The notes beneath the pieces are model-generated. The model was given only the letters and a program-made list of their open reading frames with translations, was not told where the DNA came from and made no database searches. The translations under genes and the position numbers were made by a program. Below are positions 25,722 through 34,877 of a DNA stretch of 64,000 nt, piece after piece. The DNA is from Candidatus Zixiibacteriota bacterium (GTDB lineage Bacteria > Zixibacteria > MSB-5A5 > GN15 > FEB-12): positions 1 through 64,000 of the forward strand of contig DAOSXA010000004.1 of the NCBI GenBank assembly GCA_035380245.1, given 5' to 3'. How positions within the stretch are numbered: the first letter of the stretch is position 1; each line of letters starts with the position of its first letter.

Positions 25722-26717
25722 CTACAAACCCATCCAAAGAGTATCGGATTTTCCGTTGGGCGCCGCGATCAGACCGACTACCCCCGGCTCATTCGGCCTC
25801 ATGGCTCGTCCCCAGGCAACCGTAATCGGAAATCCGGTTCCCATGCCCGGTCTCTCCTGCAATCCCACCGGTGTCGGCATATCGCTCTCAACGGCGCTGT
25901 TGCAAAGAGCGGTCATCTCACCGATATCGAGCGTTGAATCTTTTGCTATAACAAAGAACTCAAAACGAGTCCAGATCGAATCAAGAGGATAAATCGCCGT
26001 TGCCTGTAATTCCACCGGTATTCTCGAAAATTCACCGATCGGTGAGGCTTCGTAGGCCGGATAATAACCCATCCAGGCCAACAGCGCCTGGTTCACCGGC
26101 TCCAGCGACTGCAAACGCACTGTCGAAGGCTCCTTGTCGAGGAGTGCTTTCAGATATTTGTCGGTCAGGTATTCCCGGCCGAACCGCTGCTGTAGTTCGT
26201 TACCGAACAGGAAATAACGCACGACGCGGCAGGCTTCATCGAGATCCTCGAAATCCCGCACCACCTGATCAATCGCCGCCATTGCTGCCATCCCTTCGCT
26301 CCAGGTATCGAACAATCGACTTATCTCACTCAACTTGTCGTCGTCCGGATCCGCAAAAGCAGCCAGACGGTAATATCCCGCCGCTTGCAGATAAAACTGA
26401 ATACCCCGAGCGGAAAGCCGCTCCGCCTTGTCTTCGAACCGACGGCCGACCTGCCTTATCACCCGATGCCATTTTTCGTTCTCCAACAGATCCGGATGCA
26501 CCATGTACAGATCAGCAAAGTTGTCCACGATCAGATCGTACATCACGAGTTGGCCGTCCTCGATCTTCTGCAGCAACTCAATCGCTCGGTCGGGGAATCC
26601 GTCCGGATTAGCCACCAGATCATAGGGCGGTTGGTCGATCTCAGATTTGGAATCGTTGGAACAACCGATAAAAACTGCCAGACAGGCAACCGCTAAAAAT
26701 AAAAGAAAGGATCGCAT
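25722..26717 (-). CDS. Predicted lipoprotein of unknown function
   Basis: 331 residues with a lipoprotein signal (RSFLLFLAVACLAVFIGCSNDS, lipid on Cys19). The mature part is largely helical (YDLIVDNFADLYMVHPDLLENEKWH, RFEDKAERLSARGIQFYLQAAGYYRLAAFADPD split), suggesting a TPR-like helical fold, then a short C-terminal beta part ending GKSDTLWMGL. I recognise no enzyme motif. It follows the four-gene membrane operon by 93 bp on the same strand and may be its fifth member, acting in the periplasm. Function not assignable. Confidence 0.75.
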   Translation of the reverse strand: MRSFLLFLAVACLAVFIGCSNDSKSEIDQPPYDLVANPDGFPDRAIELLQKIEDGQLVMYDLIVDNFADLYMVHPDLLENEKWHRVIRQVGRRFEDKAERLSARGIQFYLQAAGYYRLAAFADPDDDKLSEISRLFDTWSEGMAAMAAIDQVVRDFEDLDEACRVVRYFLFGNELQQRFGREYLTDKYLKALLDKEPSTVRLQSLEPVNQALLAWMGYYPAYEASPIGEFSRIPVELQATAIYPLDSIWTRFEFFVIAKDSTLDIGEMTALCNSAVESDMPTPVGLQERPGMGTGFPITVAWGRAMRPNEPGVVGLIAAPNGKSDTLWMGL

Positions 26718-26810
26718 ATATATTCCTCGTTCGGATATTCCATCAAGTTGTCGACCTCAACCACGGCCGGTGAATCCATATAAGATAATACAAAGCAGTC
26801 GATTTGGGGA

Positions 26811-27446
26811 TCAGAAAAGATATCGAAATGAGCCGACCCAGTCCTCAATCAGGAACTGCACCCGCCCGATCAGCAGCGAAACACGACCCATTACGGTATA
26901 GCCGAAATGAGCACCGAAAGAGATCATGATAAACCAGATGCCGACTTTTGCCGTCACCCCCAGGGCGCCGGTGTGCTCCTTGGAGAAATAGAAGTAGATC
27001 AGGGTGGAGATGACACCAACCACCACGATAATCGCCAGCATCGCCGCTCCGAATCCACCACCGCCGCCAAGAGGCATCATCGTTGCCCGCATCTGCGGCA
27101 AGACTAATCCATGAAGTTGCGAAGTCAGGAAGATTCCCGAAGTCACTCCCATCACGAACGCCAGCGAGGTCCTTGCAATCCAGGTATAGTTTTTGGTAAA
27201 GCGGGCAAACATCAGAAAACCCAAAATCCCCGGAATGATCAGGGTCCATTTGCCGCCGATCATCGGAACCCAAAGCTGTTGCACGATTACCGTATCCCAG
27301 ATCAAACCGACATAATACCCGGCCGAAAGCCCGGCGAATATATGCTCGGCGATCTTGTAGAACGGATTATCCTTATACATGAAACTGAACAGAGCCAGCG
27401 TCACGAAGGCTATCACCCAGATTTCGAAAATCTCCCAGCCGTTCAT
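26811..27446 (-). CDS. Polytopic membrane protein of the DUF6754-linked operon
   Basis: 211 residues, nearly all membrane: hydrophobic segments near 8-25 (IWVIAFVTLALFSFMY), 35-52, 65-82, 92-110 (IARTSLAFVMGVTSGIFL), 130-155 (GAAMLAIIVVVGVISTLIYFYF) and 160-190 (VGIWFIMISFGAHFGYTV). A glycine run LGGGGGFG precedes segment 5. Starts at ATG 27446, overlapping the stop of the upstream gene by 4 bp; the longer in-frame extension upstream lies inside that gene and is rejected. No known family recognised. It ends the tight four-gene run. Confidence 0.8.
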   Translation of the reverse strand: MNGWEIFEIWVIAFVTLALFSFMYKDNPFYKIAEHIFAGLSAGYYVGLIWDTVIVQQLWVPMIGGKWTLIIPGILGFLMFARFTKNYTWIARTSLAFVMGVTSGIFLTSQLHGLVLPQMRATMMPLGGGGGFGAAMLAIIVVVGVISTLIYFYFSKEHTGALGVTAKVGIWFIMISFGAHFGYTVMGRVSLLIGRVQFLIEDWVGSFRYLF

Positions 27447-28279
27447 GCGCCAATCCTCCGCTTGTGGCGTCCCGACAGGAAGAAACCCAGATTGCCCAGA
27501 ATCACCAGACCGATAATCAACAGGTGCACCAGTGACTGTGCTCCCATACCGATCACGGCCGAGCCGCGCTTTTCGACCAACTGCTCGTATTCGGCCGCAC
27601 CCTTCATTCCGCCCAGCAGTCCCACGAACTGCCCCGCTCCAACGAAGGCGTAGTATTTCGGCGCCGAAACAGCCGTCGTACCGCAGCCGATCGGCACCCC
27701 GTACTGGGCATTGACGATTGACACCCAATAGTCGGCGGTGGCGTTGTCGGCCACTTCCATAATGAACGAAATCTGCTCGTAGTTAACGATCGAATCCATC
27801 ATCGGCAGTTCCGCCAGCAGTGTCCCGCTGTTGTCGGTCGGAAAGATCGACTCTATCGAGATCCCCATCCCGGATAACACCGCCACATAATTGGCCTTGT
27901 ATCCGAGATTGACAAAATCTTCACCATAGATTTTGTCGTATTCCGGAGCGATTTCGCGGGTTACGGTCTCGGCCATCGACGGTCCCCCCAGGGGTATATT
28001 CGACAGCGTAATGACCTTGATATCTTTGCGCCAGAAATGATGCAGGGCTGCGCGGGTCATCGGTTCACATTCGGCGATAGTCGACGGATAATAATCGAAC
28101 ACACACATCACGGTGCAGGAATCCGGCAGTGCCTCGATAGCGTCAAAAAGCATCTGCGCTTCGGGCGTGGTGTTGATCGGGAAATCAGCCGGGAAGATAA
28201 ACGGAATGATCACCGCCAGTCCCACCATCAGGTAGACCCAGCGCCGATCCATCTTCTCCATACGTTCCCAGAACGTCAT
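27443..28279 (-). CDS. Membrane-anchored protein of the DUF6754-linked operon
   Basis: 278 residues with one N-terminal segment (WVYLMVGLAVIIPFIFPADF) and one C-terminal segment (LVHLLIIGLVILGNLGFFL) enclosing about 200 soluble residues. The soluble part has alternating strands and helices: MLFDAIEALPDSCTVMCVFDYYPST, DIKVITLSNIPLGGPSM, ANYVAVLSGMGISIESIF and the end APKYYAFVGAGQFVGLLGGMKGAAEYEQLV (split). It looks Rossmann-like and may be distantly similar to the soluble part of the DUF6754 neighbour. The start ATG 28279 is 4 bp after the upstream stop. No catalytic motif recognised. Confidence 0.8.
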   Translation of the reverse strand: MTFWERMEKMDRRWVYLMVGLAVIIPFIFPADFPINTTPEAQMLFDAIEALPDSCTVMCVFDYYPSTIAECEPMTRAALHHFWRKDIKVITLSNIPLGGPSMAETVTREIAPEYDKIYGEDFVNLGYKANYVAVLSGMGISIESIFPTDNSGTLLAELPMMDSIVNYEQISFIMEVADNATADYWVSIVNAQYGVPIGCGTTAVSAPKYYAFVGAGQFVGLLGGMKGAAEYEQLVEKRGSAVIGMGAQSLVHLLIIGLVILGNLGFFLSGRHKRRIGA

Positions 28280-28283
28280 GCGA

Positions 28284-28961
28284 TCAGCCCTTCCCCATGT
28301 AAGTACGCTCGATGCCAAGGATGATGCGAAGCGACATTGAAGCCGCGCCCAGCGCCGCGCCGATAATGATACCGCGCTGCACCGCCAGGTTGGCGCCGTT
28401 CATGATGTAAGTATTCAGGAAGTTCGGGATATCCCCCGGGAAGAGATTCAGAAACGCTTCGCCCATGGGAACCCGCCAGAGCATAACCACCGTAGCGGTC
28501 AGCAGCAGGATAGTTGATTCCGCGGTACGCGCCCGGAAAGCACGATAAGCGGCCGAGGCGATATAAAAAGCCAGGGTGGCGAACATGGTCGCCATCATCG
28601 GGGAATCGAGATTGAGAAAGAGCCAGTCATAGATCGAACCGGAACCACGTCCGAACAGAGAAGCCCAGCTTTCGGGCGCCCACTTGGCCGGCCAAACGGC
28701 CGGAATCGCCATGGCAAAAATCGAGATCAGCGTCAGTACGCGGTAACCCCAGCCCTCACGACGCGATCGCACCGCCGACCAGTTGACCCGCGTGATCGAG
28801 ACTACTCCCAACAGCAGAGTGAAACCGCCGACAATCGTCAGCCAGACAGTTAACTCCTGCGAGATGTCACCGATGAACGTCCCCTCACGGAAAAAAAACG
28901 AAATCACCAGCGCCAGACCGGCGATAAACGCTACTGCTACGGGAACGGTGGTCTTGAGCAT
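28284..28961 (-). CDS. Polytopic membrane protein of the DUF6754-linked operon
   Basis: 225 residues with about six membrane segments: VPVAVAFIAGLALVISFFF, LTVWLTIVGGFTLLLGVVSI, GYRVLTLISIFAMAIPAVW, MMATMFATLAFYIASAAYRAF, TILLLTATVVMLWRV and RGIIIGAALGAASMSLRIIL. Short basic loops (RSRREGW) suggest cytoplasmic sides. No family recognised beyond co-occurrence with the neighbouring genes. Begins 12 bp after the DUF6754 gene. Confidence 0.8.
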   Translation of the reverse strand: MLKTTVPVAVAFIAGLALVISFFFREGTFIGDISQELTVWLTIVGGFTLLLGVVSITRVNWSAVRSRREGWGYRVLTLISIFAMAIPAVWPAKWAPESWASLFGRGSGSIYDWLFLNLDSPMMATMFATLAFYIASAAYRAFRARTAESTILLLTATVVMLWRVPMGEAFLNLFPGDIPNFLNTYIMNGANLAVQRGIIIGAALGAASMSLRIILGIERTYMGKG

Positions 28962-28973
28962 AAATCAGTATCC

Positions 28974-29861
28974 CTAAACGACCTTAAACCAGCCGGTGAA
29001 GAAATCTCCGTATCCGAAAGTTACCAGAATCACCCCGATAATGATCATAATGGCGATCAGCATTTTGACAAAATCCTGTCCCTTAAGCCCGCCCAGCATG
29101 ATCGGCTCCTTGGACAGATAAGCGGAGGCGGCGTAAAGCTCCTCCCCCATCAGGGTGTAGTCACAGGCGGCAATGAAAAACGGCAATTGCTCCGGACGAG
29201 CGGTCCCGGCAATCTGAATCGATCCGGCCGCATTGCCGGTCTCGGCCAGAAGCAGCGACTCGGCAAAAAACGCTCCCATGTAGATATTGGTAGCCGGTCG
29301 CTCACGCATCATATATCCGTTGACGTTGGCCGTGAAAGCGAACTGCTCACCCGCCACGTAACGAACCATATCCTTGTCGAAGGCGTCCTTTTTCCCCTGT
29401 TCGATATAGGCTTGCTCGACCACTTCCTGCCCTGCCGCCAACACCAGCGGATAACGCACCGGAACCATCAACGGCGTCTCGTACTGAGCCGTGATTCTGG
29501 CCACTCGTCCGAGAATGGAAATCCCGGCAATCGTCTCGATTTCATCAAGCTCGGAAATGCCCGGGATAAACAACACCGGTCGGCCCATTTCGGTCGCTCG
29601 ACCGACTGCTTCCTCAACTGCCTCCAGTCCCGGGATTTTACGCAGGAACAGGGTTTTACCCTGCCGAGCCCAGCGGGTATAAAGAAGCACGGCGCTGGAG
29701 AATATCAACACCAGCACCATTGCGTTAATGCGATCGAATCGAAATACCGACGGAGCAGCCTGTTCCGCCTGCGCCCAAACGGAACTATAAGAAAAGACGA
29801 TCAGCCCTGTGGACAGCAGTCGAAAGGCTGGTCGTTTGAGTTTGTCGATGCTCTTGATCAC
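28974..29861 (-). CDS. DUF6754-type membrane protein
   Basis: About 295 residues from a GTG at 29861 (VIKSIDKLKRPAFR). A signal-like segment (LLSTGLIVFSYSSVWAQA) and a membrane segment (AMVLVLIFSSAVLLYTRWA) are followed by a soluble domain with the blocks PGLEAVEEAVGRATEMGRPV, ISILGRVARITAQYETPLMV, GEQFAFTANVNGYMMRE, NIYMGAFFAESLLLAETGN, IQIAGTARPEQLPFFIAACD and YTLMGEELYAASAYLS, then a C-terminal segment (MLIAIMIIIGVILVTFGY). I recognise these as the DUF6754 family; its function is unknown. First gene of the run. In-frame codons further upstream reach 29990 but run into a repeat-bearing spacer. Confidence 0.82.
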   Translation of the reverse strand: MIKSIDKLKRPAFRLLSTGLIVFSYSSVWAQAEQAAPSVFRFDRINAMVLVLIFSSAVLLYTRWARQGKTLFLRKIPGLEAVEEAVGRATEMGRPVLFIPGISELDEIETIAGISILGRVARITAQYETPLMVPVRYPLVLAAGQEVVEQAYIEQGKKDAFDKDMVRYVAGEQFAFTANVNGYMMRERPATNIYMGAFFAESLLLAETGNAAGSIQIAGTARPEQLPFFIAACDYTLMGEELYAASAYLSKEPIMLGGLKGQDFVKMLIAIMIIIGVILVTFGYGDFFTGWFKVV

Positions 29862-30142
29862 GCGGCAATATACTCTCTGAGGCCTCAAAGTCAACGTCTT
29901 TGGTAGGTCGAGGTCCGGCGTCCGGGGCATGTCAAGGTGCCGGTACGCCCGGCTGTCCACGAAACCCTTACTATGTTGCGGGCGACACAAGGCCGTCCGC
30001 TACGCGGAGATTGGGACGCGTTGTCGCGTAGCGGCGGGGCTTGTCTCCGACGTACCGGGATGAATCGATGCTCCCCCGGCAACAACCGTTCAAAGGACGG
30101 ACCAACCTCTCAATCGTTTAGTCGCGAAAAAACCAAAGAAAA
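29862..30142. other. Spacer with degenerate dispersed repeats
   Basis: About 280 bp between two minus-strand genes. It contains a GTAGGTCGAGGTCCGG-like start at 29900-29915 and a region 29980-30060 where CCGTCCGCTACGCGGAGA and GCGTAGCGGCGGGGCTTG recall repeat remnants also seen near 39.2 kb and 48.8 kb. No gene is supported. Confidence 0.45.
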
Positions 30143-30164
30143 GGGCAGGTCCGAAGACCTGCCC
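30128..30164 (-). terminator. Intrinsic terminator after the giant surface protein gene
   Basis: On the minus strand: stem GGGCAGGTC / GACCTGCCC with a TTCG tetraloop (30164-30143), then TTTTCTTTGGTTTTTT. Strong, and placed 26 bp after the stop. Confidence 0.85.
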
Positions 30165-30190
30165 TTTGGAGTATTCTCTGTTAAGAGAAG

Positions 30191-33100
30191 TTACTTCATC
30201 AGAATCATCTTCCGCGTCTGGTTGTCGTTACCGGCATTGATGCGGTAGAAGTAAACACCCGAAGTAACCAGGTTGCCGTTCTCATCGGCGCCGTTCCATT
30301 CAACCTCATGGGTGCCGGCGGAGAAGACGCCGTCAGCCAGGGTGATAACCTTCTGGCCCATGATGTTGAACACGCTCAGTTCGACCTGACCGGCAGTGGT
30401 CAGGGTGAAGCTGATCGACGTGGTCGGGTTGAACGGGTTCGGGTAGTTCTGAGCGAGCGTGAAGCCGCCCGGAATCGGAGCACCACTGGTCAGGCTGGAC
30501 AGAGCCACCCGGGCGCCGCCGCCGATGTAGGTGATCTCTTCTTCAACGGACGTGCCGTTGACCTTAATCGTCAACTGGTCGTCGCTCTGCGGATAGGACT
30601 CGAAGTCGACGTCATAGCCGTAGACCGGAGTAAACTTCAGCAAACCGCCGGAGTAGACACCGGAACCGCAGAGGATACCGTCCTCGGTGAAGACCTCGAT
30701 CTTCGAACCGTTGGCCAGTTCCGCGCCATCGAGCTTGATCCCCGCACCGTAGACGTTCATCCAGTCACGGGAAGCAGTGATTTCACGGTCGGCCGAGGCC
30801 AGCGAAGTGACATTGCTCTTCACGGGCATAGGAGCATCGTCATAATAGAGCATGTCGGCCGTTGAGGACTTGACCCAGTAACCGAAGGTCGGATACAGAT
30901 CGGTCAGGGTATTATGAAGCGGGTCGCCCGGGACATAATCCATAGCGCCGCCGTCATAGCCGTATGTCACCAGCAGATTCTCCATGATCGAGGCGAAACC
31001 GTCTTCGACCGGCATGGAGTAATCGGGCCAGTAGCTGACCAGGTTCCAGCCGCTGTAGATCTGGATGTAGTCGTTGGGGCTGATTACGCCGCCACAGATT
31101 TCGAAAGTGATCGGGCAGCTCAGACGGAACCAATAGCCATGGTAGAAATCGACATCTTCGAGAGTCGAGAACTGCGGCAGGCTCGGATCATAAGTGAGAC
31201 CGTCCTGATCGAAGCTCAGGATCACGTCGATGCATCCGGCGTAATCACTGATGAAGCTCTCGATGTCGCTACTGAAGGCCACATTCCAGGAAATCAGATT
31301 CCAACCCTCGGACAGTTCGTACGTAACGCAGCTTTCGGCCACGAAATCACAAACCTGGTAGACATCACCGTTCTCGGTCCAGGTGATCGTCGGGTCGGTG
31401 GCAACCACTACCTCGTTGACGGAGAAAGTGATCACGTCGCCTTCGACGGCGCCTTCATCCACATCGAGCGTATACATATCGTCGTGGTAAATGTTCATCA
31501 TTCCGAACGAGCCGTCTTCTTTCACCACGGCCTTACCACACAGCACGCCGTCCGGATCGTAAGCCTTGATAATGTCGCCCGATACCATCGGCACGCCCTC
31601 GAGCATCGGCTCGTTGCAGTACGCGACGATCCAGGCATCGGTCGGCATCACGACCTCGTTATCGAGGACGTAAATGGTCATGTAATATGTGTTGGTGCGA
31701 TTGCACACATCGGTAACGGTCAGGGTTACGGTGTATTCACCGTATGCCTCGAAGGTGTACAGCGGCTCGAAGTCGCTCGAAGTTCCACCGTCGCCGAAAT
31801 CCCAGGCATAAGTGAGATCGCTGCCAGTCGAGGTATTCGTGAAGACCGGGCTGAACGGCATCATACCGGTGTCGGTGTCAACCAGGAATTCGGCCAACGG
31901 GGCCGGCGTATAGTCGATCACGAAGCTCTGAGTCTCAGAGACCTCATGACAACCGTTAGCGGCCGTAATGGTCGCGATATAGGTACCGGCAGTGTCCGGC
32001 GTGAAGCAGAGCTGGCCGTCGGTCCAGGTGAAACCGTCACTGACAGTCACGCTGGTGGCGTTTTCAACCGAAACACCGAGGCAAACTTCCTCAGCGGAGC
32101 ACAGCGTGACGGAAACGGGATCGGTTACACCGATAATCGGTTCTGCCATGAGACTGATATTGAAGGCCACGTCGCAGGTGACATCGCCGCAGATATTGGT
32201 CGCCGTAACAGTAACCGTGGTTTCACCCGCAACTTCCGGAGTGAAGCACAACATGCCGCCGTCCCAGGCACCCACCGAAGTGGTAACTTCATCGGCGCCG
32301 GTGATCGTCAGCTCGATACAAACCTCGCCAAGCTCACAAAGCTCGACATTGACCGGCTCGGCCGGGCAATTGATCACAGCCATCGGGCATTCCTGAGCCG
32401 TGATGGTGAACTGACAGGTGTCGTTGCCGCAGTCGTTGCCGATGATCAACGTAATCGGATACTCGCCCGCAGTCGGAGCGGTATAGCAGAATTCATCGGT
32501 CTCTTTATTGAACCGGGCCGTGAGGCCGTCGGTTCCAACGATAACTTCACTATAGCTGTAGCCGAAGACGCTTTCGATCGTCACCGGCAGACAAACCTCA
32601 TCTTCGCTGAGGTAGGTCGAGAAATTATCGAGGCACGTAACGACAGGGACATCGCCCATGGTAACCTCGACCGTGATACCATCACAGGAGGCATTGCCGC
32701 AGTCGGAACTGGCCGCAACGTTGAAAACGTATGTACCGGAAACTTCGGGAGTAAAGCACAGCGAGTTGTTCTCCCAGGTGCCGGCCACATCACCGGTCAC
32801 CGTGACATCGGTCGCACCGGTAATTTCAAGCGGAATGCATGCCGTCACATCATCAGCACACAGAGCGACTGAGAACGGCTCGGTCGGGCAAACGATCTCG
32901 GGCGCGCCGCCCACGGACACTACGACCGTGAACTCACAGGTGGTCTGGCCGCAGTCGTTGTCGGCAGTCACCGTAACCGGGTAGCTACCGGCTTCAGCGG
33001 GCGTGAACGAGAAAACGCCATCAGCCCAGGCGCCCACGCTGGTTAACACCGAAGTGGCGCCCTCAATCGGAACACTAACATCGACCTGACCCAATTCACA

Positions 33101-34525
33101 GAGGAACACCTCAACCGTGCTTGGATCCGGGCAGGTTATGACCGGCGGTTCGGCAATCGTAACGTTGACCGTTATGATGCATCCATCGGAACCGCAGTCG
33201 CCGGTGGCCGTAACATCAAAGACGTATGAACCGCTCGTATCGGCCGCAAAACAAAGCTTATCGTCAGCCCAGGTAGCGCCGTCAACCGTCACATCGGAAG
33301 CATCGGTAATAACGAGATCGACACATACATCCTGCGCACCGCAAATGGTAACTTCAGCCGCTTCTTCGGGGCAAATGACCTGCGGCGTCGGGTTGACGGT
33401 GAACTTAACCGCAACCGACTGAGGTGAGTTGGGGGCATCGGCCAGCACATTGATGGCGGTGGTGTAGACACCCGCCATGAGACTGCCGGCACTAACCGTT
33501 ACGTTGACGGTCCCCTCGGTGGTGCCGCTGGTCGGATCAACGGTCAACCAGTCAGCATTCTCGCTAACGGTGAAATCGAGCGGGCAGGCATCGGAACGGA
33601 CGGTGAAGTAATTAGCCTCAGGGGTATCTCCCTCACAGGCTTCGAAGAACAGCGTATCGATGCTCATGACCAGGTTGGCCGCCGGAGCTGCATTCAGCGT
33701 AAAAGCATCCGCCAGGGTCAACGAGACTTCGCCGTACGAAACGTTCAGATCGTACAAACCGGCGGCGGAACCGCACGGGAAATTGAACAGAACACTCAAC
33801 TGCGTGTCACTTGACGCAATAACCGAAGTAGCCGTAAACACGCCACCCAGGTTAACTACCGGGGTTTCAGAGAGAAAAGCCGTATTCTCACCGACGATCG
33901 TGAAAGTCTGACCCGTCAAACCCTCGGTTGAACTGTTCGGAGTGATACTGACCAGAGAAGCCTCAACCGGCTTGCTGTCGATGTAATAGCAGTGCGGACC
34001 GTCCCAGGTCGGGAAAACATCCGTTGAGACCGCGGCCCATTTCCAAATACCCGACGGCGGATACCAGGCCGAGTCCAAACAGACCGTCTTGCCTGCATCG
34101 GAAGCATTCAGAGGACCGATACCGATAGTGGCATAGACAACATCGGTTCCGGCCGGAACGCCCGAACCAAACATCTTGAAACCACCGATACCAACCGTAT
34201 CGGCGCCGGCGCCGTCGGAATTATTCGTAAAGAAGACGCCGCCGTCAAAGTAGTTACGTCCGATCGCACCGGTCGTATCGACCGATACCGAATTCCAGGT
34301 GGCTCCATCCTCGGAATAAATGCGATATCCATTGGTGATACCGGCCAGGACATCGGAGCCGTTGGTGAATCTCAGGTAGAATGTGATATCGGTACCGGAA
34401 AGCAGAACTTCATCATCAACGGTACTGACACCATCGACCGATTCAAGTGAGATGCTCTGAGCGTTGACTAATCCAACACTACAGAAGAGCATCATGGCAA
34501 GAATGAAGAGAGTCCTAAACCTCAT
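30191..34525 (-). CDS. Giant multi-domain surface protein with six Cys-rich Ig-like repeats, PKD and FlgD/T9SS-like C-terminus
   Basis: 1444 residues from ATG 34525, which follows GGAGGT by 7 nt; signal peptide MRFRTLFILAMMLFCSVGLVNA. Modules in order: an N-terminal domain (about 20-190); an IPT/TIG-like domain (PVEASLVSITPNSSTEGL, 195-285); a BACON-like domain (ENADWLTVDPTSGTT, 290-380); six repeats of about 80 residues (383-875) with the pattern (I/V)xCP ... C ... WxxxxLCFTPxxxGxY ... CGxxxC; a PKD domain (YAWDFGDGGTSSDFEPLYTF); two DUF-like blocks (EGWNLISWNV, SGWNLVSYWP); and a FlgD-type Ig end (AQNYPNPFNPTTSISF ... GVYFYRINAG ... KMILMK). The end resembles type IX sorting domains. Adhesion or surface-layer roles are possible. 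Confidence 0.9.
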   Translation of the reverse strand: MRFRTLFILAMMLFCSVGLVNAQSISLESVDGVSTVDDEVLLSGTDITFYLRFTNGSDVLAGITNGYRIYSEDGATWNSVSVDTTGAIGRNYFDGGVFFTNNSDGAGADTVGIGGFKMFGSGVPAGTDVVYATIGIGPLNASDAGKTVCLDSAWYPPSGIWKWAAVSTDVFPTWDGPHCYYIDSKPVEASLVSITPNSSTEGLTGQTFTIVGENTAFLSETPVVNLGGVFTATSVIASSDTQLSVLFNFPCGSAAGLYDLNVSYGEVSLTLADAFTLNAAPAANLVMSIDTLFFEACEGDTPEANYFTVRSDACPLDFTVSENADWLTVDPTSGTTEGTVNVTVSAGSLMAGVYTTAINVLADAPNSPQSVAVKFTVNPTPQVICPEEAAEVTICGAQDVCVDLVITDASDVTVDGATWADDKLCFAADTSGSYVFDVTATGDCGSDGCIITVNVTIAEPPVITCPDPSTVEVFLCELGQVDVSVPIEGATSVLTSVGAWADGVFSFTPAEAGSYPVTVTADNDCGQTTCEFTVVVSVGGAPEIVCPTEPFSVALCADDVTACIPLEITGATDVTVTGDVAGTWENNSLCFTPEVSGTYVFNVAASSDCGNASCDGITVEVTMGDVPVVTCLDNFSTYLSEDEVCLPVTIESVFGYSYSEVIVGTDGLTARFNKETDEFCYTAPTAGEYPITLIIGNDCGNDTCQFTITAQECPMAVINCPAEPVNVELCELGEVCIELTITGADEVTTSVGAWDGGMLCFTPEVAGETTVTVTATNICGDVTCDVAFNISLMAEPIIGVTDPVSVTLCSAEEVCLGVSVENATSVTVSDGFTWTDGQLCFTPDTAGTYIATITAANGCHEVSETQSFVIDYTPAPLAEFLVDTDTGMMPFSPVFTNTSTGSDLTYAWDFGDGGTSSDFEPLYTFEAYGEYTVTLTVTDVCNRTNTYYMTIYVLDNEVVMPTDAWIVAYCNEPMLEGVPMVSGDIIKAYDPDGVLCGKAVVKEDGSFGMMNIYHDDMYTLDVDEGAVEGDVITFSVNEVVVATDPTITWTENGDVYQVCDFVAESCVTYELSEGWNLISWNVAFSSDIESFISDYAGCIDVILSFDQDGLTYDPSLPQFSTLEDVDFYHGYWFRLSCPITFEICGGVISPNDYIQIYSGWNLVSYWPDYSMPVEDGFASIMENLLVTYGYDGGAMDYVPGDPLHNTLTDLYPTFGYWVKSSTADMLYYDDAPMPVKSNVTSLASADREITASRDWMNVYGAGIKLDGAELANGSKIEVFTEDGILCGSGVYSGGLLKFTPVYGYDVDFESYPQSDDQLTIKVNGTSVEEEITYIGGGARVALSSLTSGAPIPGGFTLAQNYPNPFNPTTSISFTLTTAGQVELSVFNIMGQKVITLADGVFSAGTHEVEWNGADENGNLVTSGVYFYRINAGNDNQTRKMILMK

Positions 34526-34843
34526 TCTCGTGACCTCCATAGTTACTAAGTGTTAATGATGTAATTTTTCTCGACACATATAAAACGGGATGGACATACC
34601 ACATCCCGAGCAGTCTCACTGCCTGTTTATTCTTAGAATGAATCGTCGCTTTTTCAGTCGCCAAGGTCTAGCTTCCTCAATACAAAAAAACCAGGAACGC
34701 AACCTCTACCCGTACCAGACCGGCAATGTTAGACCAGAAAAAGCGTTTGGTTTATCCAACTCTTTTTCTAAACCAGTTTGTTAGACCATGAGAAGTAAGT
34801 TGTAGATACCCCCCCTTAGAAGGATATCAGTTCAACTATACAC
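34526..34843 (-). promoter_or_regulatory. Long structured 5' leader of the giant surface protein gene
   Basis: From the predicted start near 34843, the leader is about 318 nt. It contains a direct repeat TGTTAGACCA (plus strand, 34727-34736 and 34779-34788, period 52), inner complementary tracts (AGAAAAAG with CTTTTTCT; GGTTTA with TAAACC), and near the end a hairpin CGGGATG / CATCCCG (34586-34592, 34602-34608) followed on the minus strand by TTTTATA, about 60 nt before the ATG. It does not match a riboswitch class I know. Confidence 0.4.
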
Positions 34844-34849
34844 GCCGTC

Positions 34850-34877
34850 AATATACCCGTTTATGGCCTATTGTCAA
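34850..34877 (-). promoter_or_regulatory. Candidate promoter of the giant surface protein gene
   Basis: Minus strand: TTGACA (34877-34872), 16-bp spacer, TATATT (34855-34850). Near consensus. From here to 35050 I see nothing further. Confidence 0.55.

Noticed and set aside
30914..32872. A 652-codon plus-strand open frame opposite the giant surface protein
   Set aside because: It mirrors the repeats of the real gene, shows no domain, signal or ribosome site, and its amino-acid pattern follows from the other strand's codon bias.
34561..34843. c-di-GMP (GEMM) riboswitch in the surface-protein leader
   Set aside because: Some short words looked similar, but the conserved core of GEMM is not present in order.
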